From Akkermansiaceae bacterium (lineage in GTDB: Bacteria > Verrucomicrobiota > Verrucomicrobiia > Verrucomicrobiales > Akkermansiaceae), in NCBI GenBank assembly GCA_029288115.1, contig JARFPV010000022.1:1-5255 (forward strand): a stretch of DNA of 5,255 nt, written 5' to 3'. The number at the start of each line of letters is the position of its first letter. The stretch's first letter is position 1. Shown here one piece after another: positions 1-5,255 of this stretch. The notes beneath the pieces are model-generated. The model saw only the letters and a list, made by a program, of their open reading frames with translations. It searched no databases and was not told where the DNA came from. The position numbers and the translations under genes are program-made.

Positions 1-712
1 GTACAAATTGGGAGGCTTCGAGCAGGCTGTTATGTGTGCCCGTGTCCAGCCATGCAAAGCCGCGACCGAGGAGTTGCACATTCAAATCACCTCGCTCCAA
101 ATACACCTGGTTCACACTGGTTATTTCGAGCTCACCTCGTAGTGACGGCTTAACATTTTTTGCGATTTCAACGACGTCGTTGTCATAAAAATAAAGTCCT
201 GTTACAGCATAGTTTGATTTCGGCTGATCAGGCTTTTCTTCGATGGAAATAGCCTTCTTTTCGTGATCAAACTCTACAACTCCAAATCGTTTCGGGTCAG
301 ATACCTGATAACCAAAAAGGGTTGCTCCCTTGTCTTGATCCACAGCCGATTGCAGCATGGGGACAAATCCAGCACCGTAGAAGATGTTGTCTCCTAATAC
401 AAGACAAGCACTTCCATTTCCAATGAAGTCCTCACCAATAATAAATGCTTGTGCCAGGCCGTCCGGGGAAGGCTGGGTCGCGTATTGTAGTTCAACTCCA
501 AATTGTGTGCCATCACCTAACACACACTTAAACGCATCTTGATCATGTGGCGTCGTGATGATTAGAATCTCCCGAATACCAGCAAGCATTAGCACTGATA
601 AGGGATAATAGATCATGGGTTTGTCATAAACAGGAAGCAGTTGTTTTGATACTCCACGTGTTACAGGAAATAACCGGGTTCCTGCTCCTCCTGCTAATAT
701 GATGCCTTTCAT
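1..712 (-). CDS. rmlA: Glucose-1-phosphate thymidylyltransferase RmlA, C-terminus cut by window edge
   Basis: This enzyme joins dTTP and glucose-1-phosphate to give dTDP-glucose and pyrophosphate, the first step of dTDP-L-rhamnose and other dTDP-deoxysugar synthesis in the cytoplasm. 237 codons are visible from an ATG at 712. The N-terminal nucleotidyltransferase signature GGAGTR lies at residues 8-13, followed by [17 protein letters not shown] (22-38). [10 protein letters not shown] (80-89), the metal-binding LGDNIFYG (D108), EEKP (158-161), [10 protein letters not shown] (168-177), RGELEIT (192-198) and WLDTGTH (221-227) are all in family order. Typical members have about 290 residues, so roughly 50-60 C-terminal residues lie beyond the left edge; no internal break is seen. 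The start agrees with the family's usual MKGIILAGG opening, although no clear Shine-Dalgarno is visible. It begins 25 nt after the rmlB stop, which implies co-transcription. The short RmlA form, rather than the longer RffH or GalU relatives, is the best reading. Confidence 0.97.
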   Translation of the reverse strand, partial: MKGIILAGGAGTRLFPVTRGVSKQLLPVYDKPMIYYPLSVLMLAGIREILIITTPHDQDAFKCVLGDGTQFGVELQYATQPSPDGLAQAFIIGEDFIGNGSACLVLGDNIFYGAGFVPMLQSAVDQDKGATLFGYQVSDPKRFGVVEFDHEKKAISIEEKPDQPKSNYAVTGLYFYDNDVVEIAKNVKPSLRGELEITSVNQVYLERGDLNVQLLGRGFAWLDTGTHNSLLEASQFV

Positions 713-737
713 TAATATTGATTCTGTTTATTGAAAA

Positions 738-1799
738 TTATTTGCCCTGTCCGAGGCGCTCTCTCTGATAGCTGCCGTCTTGAACTCGGTGACACCACTT
801 GGAATTGCTTAAGTACCAATCGACTGTTTTTTCTATACCTGTTTCAAATGTTTCTTTGGGCTTCCAGCCAAGATCATTTTTAATTTTTGAGGCGTCAATA
901 GCATAACGTAGATCGTGACCGGGTCGATCAGTAACGTGAGTAATCAACTCAGCGAAACTGGAAATTCCACCCGGTTTGTCCGTGATCTTCTTGTCAAGGA
1001 TAGCGCAGAGAGTCCTGACAACCTCGATGTTGGTTTTTTCGTTGTTTCCTCCGATATTATAGGTTTCACCCACTTTGCCATTGGTAATAACCTCAACTAG
1101 GGCACGGGCGTGATCCTCGACATAGAGCCAGTCACGCACTTGCTTCCCATCGCCATATACAGGTAGGGGTTTGCCCTCAAGCGCATTTAGAATCATCAAG
1201 GGGATCAGTTTTTCAGGGAAGTGATAAGGGCCGTAATTGTTTGAGCAGTTTGTCACCAATACGGGTAAACCAAATGTCCTGTGCCATGACCTCACAAGAT
1301 GGTCTGAGGATGCCTTGCTGGCAGAGTAGGGAGAGCTGGGCGCATATGCAGTGTCCTCTGTAAAATAGCCAGACTCGTCAAGATCGCCGTAAACTTCGTC
1401 GGTAGAGATGTGGTGAAAGCAAAATATTTTTTGAAGAGGGGGCGTTAGATCCCGGTAATAGTTGAGGGCTGCTTCTAACAAATTGTATGTCCCGACAATG
1501 TTCGTCTGGATGAATTCGCTTGGTCCGTCAATCGAACGATCCACATGAGACTCCGCAGCTAAGTGCATCACCGAATCCGGCCGGTGGGTTTCAAAGATGT
1601 TTTTAATAGCTGAGTGGTCGCAGATGTCCACTTGCTCAAAGACATGACGTTCATTGTTGCTCACGCAAGCTATGGAATCGAGATTGCCTGCGTATGTCAG
1701 CTTGTCAACGTTGACGATTTCCCAATCAGTATTCCGGATAAGGTGTCGGACGACGGCTGAACCAATAAAGCCAGCCCCGCCTGTTATCATGAGTTTCAT
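738..1799 (-). CDS. rmlB: dTDP-glucose 4,6-dehydratase RmlB
   Basis: This NAD-dependent enzyme converts dTDP-glucose to dTDP-4-keto-6-deoxyglucose, acting directly after RmlA. It has 353 residues, the usual family length, and looks complete. It is an extended short-chain dehydrogenase with a Rossmann GGAGFIG motif at 7-13, the [12 protein letters not shown] stretch at 79-90, and the dehydratase triad TDE at 133-135. The YxxxK pair is Y158/K162. The sugar-nucleotide-binding run [14 protein letters not shown] is at 187-200, DWLYVEDH at 223-230, and the C-terminal [12 protein letters not shown] at 291-302. All catalytic positions I can recognise are intact. The ATG at 1799 gives the standard [13 protein letters not shown] opening; an AAAGGT about 10 nt upstream is a weak ribosome-binding site, and another in-frame ATG lies three codons in. 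rmlA follows in the same direction. rmlC and rmlD, the usual partners for rhamnose, are not visible and could lie off the left edge, so the final sugar is not established. Confidence 0.98.
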   Translation of the reverse strand: MKLMITGGAGFIGSAVVRHLIRNTDWEIVNVDKLTYAGNLDSIACVSNNERHVFEQVDICDHSAIKNIFETHRPDSVMHLAAESHVDRSIDGPSEFIQTNIVGTYNLLEAALNYYRDLTPPLQKIFCFHHISTDEVYGDLDESGYFTEDTAYAPSSPYSASKASSDHLVRSWHRTFGLPVLVTNCSNNYGPYHFPEKLIPLMILNALEGKPLPVYGDGKQVRDWLYVEDHARALVEVITNGKVGETYNIGGNNEKTNIEVVRTLCAILDKKITDKPGGISSFAELITHVTDRPGHDLRYAIDASKIKNDLGWKPKETFETGIEKTVDWYLSNSKWCHRVQDGSYQRERLGQGK

Positions 1800-2004
1800 A
1801 TGAAGTAATACCTTTCAGGTATGTAGATCTTTTCCTCAGCCGCGTAGAGGCTGCCAATGAGTATTTTATCTTGCAAGTTTAATTCTAACGAGTGATGTGC
1901 TCTTAGGGTAGATCAGAACGTGCTCGTATGAAAAGAACATCCTGCGATTTGTGATGCATGATATGTTGATTAGGATTAAGCTTTTTTCGAGGCGGTTGGC
2001 AATG
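1800..2004. other. Non-coding leader upstream of rmlB
   Basis: No convincing gene is present in this stretch. An open frame on the minus strand at 1866-2069 has no recognisable domain and overlaps the acyltransferase relic in another frame, so I leave it out. The region should carry the minus-strand promoter for rmlBA. The best -10-like hexamers are TAAAAT (1868-1863) and TAGAAT (1887-1882), but neither has a good -35 box at proper spacing, so no promoter is called. A CAGCC/GGCTG inverted repeat with a 7-nt loop lies at 1837-1853. No RfaH ops element or JUMPstart-like sequence was recognised. Confidence 0.5.
1808..1822 (-). promoter_or_regulatory. Small inverted repeat covering the rmlB ribosome-binding site
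   Basis: On the minus strand the sequence ATACCT-GAA-AGGTAT is a perfect 6-bp inverted repeat with a 3-nt loop. Its right arm contains the AGGT that is the only Shine-Dalgarno-like sequence before the rmlB ATG at 1799. If the hairpin forms in the mRNA it would partly hide the ribosome-binding site. It could equally be a short operator half-site pair or chance. The repeat is seen directly; any function is inferred. Confidence 0.25.
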
Positions 2005-2323
2005 TCAATGGCTCTGCAAATATAGTTCAAAGAGTGGTGTAAACAGGTGGGTGAGCAGAATGGCTCCATGAGTATTTAAATGATGATTGTCAGGGTGGAG
2101 GGGGACCCAGTTCTTTTTCATGCAGCAGTGGTCGGAAGATATTCTGAAATCGGGAAGAGGCTCTAGGATGTGATTAGGAATTCTGAAATGACATTGAAAG
2201 ACATCAACACCGGCAAATCCTCTCGAGCAACCTGGCCCCATTTGTACAACGCAACGGGTATGACTGCGAGGGTTCTGCGGCCACCAATATTAGGATGGTA
2301 GCGAAAATTGAAGATGGAGTTGA
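2005..2323 (-). pseudogene. Decayed remnant of an SGNH-domain acyltransferase (OafA-like C-terminus)
   Basis: Two minus-strand reading frames together resemble the C-terminal SGNH hydrolase-like domain found on membrane O-acyltransferases of the OafA type, which acetylate or acylate surface sugars. The frame ending at 2204 reads ILILVAAEPSQSYPLRC (from 2296), like the strand before the variable P-x-P segment. The frame ending with TGA at 2005-2007 reads CCMKKNWVPLHPDNHHLNTHGA, here described by its key part DNHHLNTHGA, the catalytic Asp-x-x-His block, followed by ILLTHLFTPLFE. Joining them requires a shift of one base near 2210-2225, and an in-frame TAA sits at 2290-2292 in the second frame. 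There is no start codon, no membrane domain, and only about 100 of an expected 600 or more residues. The motif is seen; the family assignment is from pattern memory and moderately sure. An assembly indel could explain the shift but not the missing 5' part. Confidence 0.5.
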
Positions 2324-2438
2324 TCATTTGACAAGAAAAGTGAAGGCATGAGTTTACTTTTAGTATTTGAAATACCCTTCTCAGCTGTAATTTCTGAATT
2401 GCGCCTCTTGTAGGGAAACGAGGTGAGGGGGGTTTTAC
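2324..2438. other. Non-coding region upstream of the methyltransferase gene
   Basis: This is the presumed plus-strand promoter and leader of the methyltransferase gene. It contains a perfect GTATTT-G-AAATAC palindrome at 2363-2375, which includes a TTGAAA hexamer (2367-2372), but no matching -10 box at 16-18 nt was found. A purine-rich run (GAGG at 2420-2423 and GAGGGGGG at 2425-2432) lies just before the coding start. The minus-strand frame through here (down to 2290) shows no family resemblance and is not called, although the missing 5' part of the acyltransferase relic would have extended this way. Confidence 0.4.
2425..2432 (+). promoter_or_regulatory. Shine-Dalgarno-like GAGGGGGG favouring a TTG start at 2439
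   Basis: The purine run ends 6 nt before the TTG at 2439, so the spacing suits a ribosome-binding site. The alternative ATG at 2478 has only pyrimidine-rich sequence (CATTCCACCGT) before it. This is the main reason for preferring the longer product, but neighbouring genes such as rmlA also lack strong sites, so the argument is not decisive. Confidence 0.4.
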
Positions 2439-3119
2439 TTGCTAAGCGTGGACCGCCTATGTATATCATTCCACCGTATGTCAGAGAAGGTAACACCTGA
2501 TTACGAAACTCATAAGGAAGAGTTGAGGCATAGGACGAAGTATCCTGAAAAGCCCTTAAACAAGAGACTTCAAGCCATAGTAAGTGCCATTCCTGCTCAA
2601 TCCAAGGTGTTGGATGTAGCCTGCGGGACAGGTCGGGTACTCCATGCTGCTATAGACAAAGGTTGTCGTGGTCGGGGAATTGAAATAACACCCGGAGGCG
2701 CTCTGGCTGCGCAGCAGAAAGGGCTCGATGTGTTGGAGGGTGATGTTGATACGTTTGATGAGAATGCAGAGGTGCATGAGTTGATGTTTGCAGAGTACGA
2801 TATAGCCATTTTCTCGAAATGTTTGATGTATTTGAAAACAAAAAATCAAATTATCGACCAATTGAATGTGGATACCATCATCGTCTTCCAGAAGTGCCCT
2901 AGTTACTGGAAATTCCGTTTGAACAATGAAAGAGCCAAATGGCTGGAGTACGACAAAGAGAAACCTTACCGTCTCAAGGGCGGGGAAATTATTGCGATTG
3001 ATTCTCCTAAAGCCGTCGCTCGCTGGGGGGCATCCTATGGTTATGCGTATTCAAAATGTCTCCGGGGCGGATTCTGGCACGGGTCTATGATTATTAAGAT
3101 GAGCCGTATCCGTTTTTAA
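2439..3119 (+). CDS. Class I SAM-dependent methyltransferase, MetW-like
   Basis: A cytoplasmic methyltransferase of 226 residues from a TTG start (2439), or 213 residues from ATG at 2478, which begins MSEKVTPDYETHKEE. The SAM-binding motif I is VLDVACGTGRV at residues 57-67, the ribose-contacting acidic residue is E82 in GRGIEI (78-83), and the adenine-side segment is GDVDTFDE (101-108). The arrangement DxxCGTGxxL, then GxGIEI, then the pattern L-D-V-L-E-G-D-V-D, is close to that of MetW and related Methyltransf_11/23 proteins. The C-terminal third (151-226) has aromatic and basic residues and no known domain that I can name. It is the only plus-strand gene here and does not sit in either minus-strand gene pair. 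In this setting it may methylate a sugar or glycan, but the acceptor cannot be read from sequence. A true MetW role in methionine metabolism is less likely because metX is not adjacent. The methyltransferase fold is confident; the start codon and substrate are not. Confidence 0.87.
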   Translation: MLSVDRLCISFHRMSEKVTPDYETHKEELRHRTKYPEKPLNKRLQAIVSAIPAQSKVLDVACGTGRVLHAAIDKGCRGRGIEITPGGALAAQQKGLDVLEGDVDTFDENAEVHELMFAEYDIAIFSKCLMYLKTKNQIIDQLNVDTIIVFQKCPSYWKFRLNNERAKWLEYDKEKPYRLKGGEIIAIDSPKAVARWGASYGYAYSKCLRGGFWHGSMIIKMSRIRF

Positions 3120-3134
3120 TTACGAAGTTTAAAC

Positions 3135-3147
3135 ACTGCAGAGCAGT
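3135..3147 (-). terminator. Weak hairpin between the convergent genes
   Basis: ACTGC-AGA-GCAGT is a perfect 5-bp inverted repeat with a 3-nt loop. On the minus strand it is followed by GTTTAAACTT, a poor T tract, so it could end the glycosyltransferase transcript. On the plus strand it has no T run. A second small repeat (GAGG-TGA-CCTC, 3154-3164) sits beside it. Neither is a textbook Rho-independent terminator. Confidence 0.2.
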
Positions 3148-3204
3148 CTCGCGGAGGTGACCTCTAGTGAGATACTGGTAGTTTCCCATCAGAGCTATAA
3201 GTTT

Positions 3205-4302
3205 TTACCCGTCGTTCAAAAATGGGTTGAGAGACTCGGAGAGCGCCTGTGCGGTTTTGGAAATGTGATAATGTTCTAGGATGAACTGTTGCAATAGGGG
3301 GATGTCATATGTGTGGTTTGGCCATTCTTTCCAGAGCTCGATGAGTTGCTTTGCGAGAGATTCTGGCGACTTGGGTGGGAAAATCCAGGGAGGAGAGAGG
3401 GGGAGCGACTTGATGATGCCCGTCGTACTTGCCATCGTGGGGACACCGGCCAGTATCAGTTCAAGAGGTGCCATGCCGAAGGTTTCAGCGCGCGACGGGT
3501 GAATGGCGAGACTGAATTGTCTGGCGAACGTTTGGAAGTCTTCGACTCGACCCACAAAGGTAAAGCTATGGCTGGAACCCGGTGGTGTGAGTTTTGAAAG
3601 ACTCTCGGACTGCTTGCCTGTGAAGACAAATTCTGTTGTCGGAAAATCGGGTTCTTTCTGCTCGACGATTTTGATGGCCTCAATGATATCGGCAAACCCT
3701 TTGCCGGGGATTTCAGAGCCAGCAACGAGGATTTTCCCAGGGAATGATTCCATGCTGGGTAGGGCAGGTGATAAGTCATCTTCGGTAAAGCTCCCAAGCA
3801 TACAGGATACTTCCCGCCCGCTCCAGTTGTGTGCCTTTGCTGACAGTTCCTGACCCCGTGCAAATAAAGCGGAGCACTTGTTGCATTGATATTTTGCAAA
3901 ATCACGCTCGGCCATTGCTGCGGATCTCAGTATGCCGACTACAGGGATGTCACCAGCCGCACGCGAGAGGGCAAGCGCGAGGAGGCATTCCTGATGGTCA
4001 TTAGCAACAATGACGCGCGGATTGATATCCGATTGCCTGAGCTCCAGAATGGTATGCTTGGCGTAGCGGGACAGTCCACCCATACGGGAGCCCAGCGAGC
4101 GGGGGCTTGGCCAAGGTTTGACGAGGTGCGGAATTGTTTTTTTTGTTAGGTGGGAGCTTAGCCAGCCGTCAGATCCCAGTAATACGAATGGGTTGGATGC
4201 CTGGATTTGGGGTTGTGAAAGCAGACGACTGAGCGAGACTTGTGCTCCTGCACGTCTGGCCCGGTTTTGCACAAAGATGACATGGTCCTTAGCGTCAAGC
4301 AT
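3205..4302 (-). CDS. Glycosyltransferase, GT4 family (group 1)
   Basis: A complete 365-residue GT-B fold glycosyltransferase that would transfer a sugar from a nucleotide donor to a growing surface glycan at the cytoplasmic face of the membrane. The N-terminal acceptor domain includes AGAQVSLSRLL (18-28) and runs to about residue 185. The C-terminal donor domain opens with KILVAGSEIPGKGFADIIEA (190-209), continues with FVFTGK (225-230) and FVGRVED (249-255), and carries HPSRAETFGMAPLE (268-281). That last motif holds the retaining-GT4 EX7E pair E273/E281, followed by AGVPTMAS (285-292). No signal peptide or membrane segment is evident. The ATG at 4302 lies 11 nt after the stop of the upstream gene, so the two are probably translated from one mRNA; no Shine-Dalgarno is obvious. 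Codons 53-56 contain an A8 run. Donor and acceptor sugars cannot be inferred. Family assignment is firm. Confidence 0.94.
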   Translation of the reverse strand: MLDAKDHVIFVQNRARRAGAQVSLSRLLSQPQIQASNPFVLLGSDGWLSSHLTKKTIPHLVKPWPSPRSLGSRMGGLSRYAKHTILELRQSDINPRVIVANDHQECLLALALSRAAGDIPVVGILRSAAMAERDFAKYQCNKCSALFARGQELSAKAHNWSGREVSCMLGSFTEDDLSPALPSMESFPGKILVAGSEIPGKGFADIIEAIKIVEQKEPDFPTTEFVFTGKQSESLSKLTPPGSSHSFTFVGRVEDFQTFARQFSLAIHPSRAETFGMAPLELILAGVPTMASTTGIIKSLPLSPPWIFPPKSPESLAKQLIELWKEWPNHTYDIPLLQQFILEHYHISKTAQALSESLNPFLNDG

Positions 4303-4313
4303 ATGCGGGAAGG

Positions 4314-5237
4314 TTAGTCGGAAGGTTGTTCCACATCCTTGATTCGATGGCGCGCTTCTGTGACTTCACTGGGGCGAATGGCCTTCATGTAGTTGCGGTA
4401 TCTAATCGTCTGGTTGCCTTTTTCACCAAAAAGAAGACGTTTGATGATGTGCTTTAGCCGGGCGTTGTATGGCTCGTTAATGGCACTAAGAAAACGGAGT
4501 TTTAAACCCCGTCTTCTGTTCGCAAGAGACAAGCGGATACGCTTGGGTTTGGGCCTGTCCTCGATAGCTTGCAGAATAGTCTCAGCTGCGCGCTCCGCTG
4601 AACGACCGTCTGGTTTGTATATCCACTTTTTCAGATGGGCTTCTCGTCCGGCACGGTACTCATTCTGTTCAGGGTTTTTCAGGGCCTGATCAACGAGTGA
4701 GGGGAGGTTTTCAGGGGTGTCGCATTCCGGCTGCATGCAGCAGATTTCCTGATTGTAAAACATGGTGTGTTTGGCGAATGTCAAACCAACTGTAGGCTTG
4801 TTTGCCATCCATGCTTCCAGGGTAGTGGTGCAGTTCTCACATGATATTTCCAAGTCGCACGCGAGGATGAGCTGAGTGATGTTAGATTTGCTTGCAAGGT
4901 GCACGTGTGTTTTCTCGTCCGCCGGTATTTTGTCGTACCAGTCGAGATAATGCCTCGGATCCTCACGTGGGTGAGGGCGGACGAATATCTCGTATTTATC
5001 TGCCTTGATAAGTGCGTCGATAAAATCAGGGAATTTTTTCTGCGCGGCACGATGCACCTTGATCGCATTTCGATAATCGGCGTAGATGGGGATCTTATCC
5101 ACGAACGGTGCAAAAAAATCGTCACCATCCTTGGCCGGTAGGTCGTCAAAGTGTGCGATGGAGAAATTCGAGTTGACCAGAACCATCGGCCGGTTACTCC
5201 GCGGTGGTAAATTCTGATAGAGCTTGCTCCAGGGAGG
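4314..5237 (-). CDS. Surface carbohydrate biosynthesis protein, GT-B-like, N-terminus missing
   Basis: This is the C-terminal 307 residues of a protein resembling the 'surface carbohydrate biosynthesis' group and, more distantly, CDP-glycerol glycerophosphotransferase-like GT-B proteins. Numbering from the first genuine codon (5237), it has FVRPHPRED (85-93), ISCENCTTTLEAWMANKP (131-148) and DGRSAERAAE (210-219), in the order expected for the donor-binding half of such enzymes. A basic tail rich in Arg and Lys follows (about 227-307), which could contact membrane or an anionic glycan. The apparent start just beyond 5237 (MCIRD) is encoded by sequencing adapter, so the real start lies outside the window and the true length is unknown. 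It precedes the GT4 gene by 11 nt, in the same direction, suggesting joint expression. A transferase role in surface glycan assembly is inferred; the reaction is not known. Confidence 0.85.
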   Translation of the reverse strand, partial: PPWSKLYQNLPPRSNRPMVLVNSNFSIAHFDDLPAKDGDDFFAPFVDKIPIYADYRNAIKVHRAAQKKFPDFIDALIKADKYEIFVRPHPREDPRHYLDWYDKIPADEKTHVHLASKSNITQLILACDLEISCENCTTTLEAWMANKPTVGLTFAKHTMFYNQEICCMQPECDTPENLPSLVDQALKNPEQNEYRAGREAHLKKWIYKPDGRSAERAAETILQAIEDRPKPKRIRLSLANRRRGLKLRFLSAINEPYNARLKHIIKRLLFGEKGNQTIRYRNYMKAIRPSEVTEARHRIKDVEQPSD

Positions 5238-5255
5238 GTCTCTTATACACATCTC
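5238..5255. other. Untrimmed Nextera transposase adapter sequence at the contig end
   Basis: The bases GTCTCTTATACACATCTC match, without mismatch, 17 of the 19 bases of the reverse complement of the Tn5 mosaic end used in Nextera libraries, plus the C that begins the Read 2 side of the adapter. The two preceding bases (GG) differ from the expected CT, so the exact junction is uncertain by a couple of bases. Read on the minus strand it yields the peptide MCIRD, a familiar contaminant at the ends of metagenomic proteins. It is not genomic sequence. Confidence 0.95.

Noticed and set aside
1866..2069. 67-codon minus-strand open frame as a small gene
   Set aside because: It overlaps the frame carrying the DNHHLNTHGA block, has no ribosome-binding site or recognisable domain, and its first part is just a shifted reading of the relic.
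2556..2861. Minus-strand open frames opposite the methyltransferase
   Set aside because: They are antisense to a gene with clear SAM-binding motifs and show no family resemblance.
3456..3905. 149-codon minus-strand open frame
   Set aside because: It is a shifted frame of the GT4 coding sequence, whose own frame contains all the conserved motifs.
3281..4342. Several plus-strand open frames of 73-116 codons
   Set aside because: They lie opposite the well-supported GT4 gene, lack recognisable motifs, and are what antisense frames of a real gene commonly give.
4781..5149. 122-codon minus-strand open frame, and a plus-strand frame at 4899-5141
   Set aside because: Both overlap the surface-carbohydrate gene in other frames and show low-complexity Ser/Thr/Arg composition without domains.
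1..5255. CRISPR array, tRNA/rRNA gene, insertion sequence or phage module
   Set aside because: No regularly spaced repeats, no tRNA-like cloverleaf, no transposase motifs and no long terminal inverted repeats were seen on either strand.
5238..5255. Tn5-like transposon end as a genuine mobile element
   Set aside because: The match continues from the engineered mosaic end into the base that starts the Nextera Read 2 adapter and lies exactly at the sequence end, which fits library contamination and not a natural insertion.

Overview
The window looks like one end of a bacterial contig carrying a surface-polysaccharide (O-antigen, capsule or exopolysaccharide) biosynthesis locus. Base composition is intermediate, and the RmlA and RmlB proteins resemble those of Gram-negative bacteria. 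Nothing here fixes the organism more closely than that. The last 18 bases match a Nextera library adapter, so the sequence is probably a shotgun or metagenomic assembly and the right edge is artificial.

Layout from left to right. (1) On the minus strand, rmlB (738-1799) is followed after a 25-nt gap by rmlA (1-712), whose C-terminus runs off the left edge. Together they make dTDP-4-keto-6-deoxyglucose from glucose-1-phosphate, the first two steps to dTDP-L-rhamnose and related sugars. (2) Positions 1800-2438 hold no intact gene. They contain the rmlB leader and, on the minus strand, a decayed fragment that resembles the C-terminal SGNH domain of OafA-type O-acyltransferases (about 2005-2323). 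(3) On the plus strand, a MetW-like class I SAM-dependent methyltransferase (2439-3119) stands alone. (4) After an 85-nt convergent gap comes a second minus-strand pair: a partial surface-carbohydrate/glycosyltransferase-like protein (4314-5237) and, 11 nt downstream, a GT4-family glycosyltransferase (3205-4302).

A plausible joint role is that RmlA and RmlB supply a nucleotide-activated deoxysugar precursor, the two glycosyltransferase-type proteins build or extend a surface glycan, and the methyltransferase may modify a glycan or precursor. The acyltransferase remnant suggests that the locus once also acylated its glycan. Only the RmlA and RmlB reactions are well supported; substrates for the other genes cannot be read from the sequence. 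I see no evidence of a new kind of biological system. The points most worth a second look are the adapter-derived end, the acyltransferase relic, and an A8 tract inside the GT4 gene.
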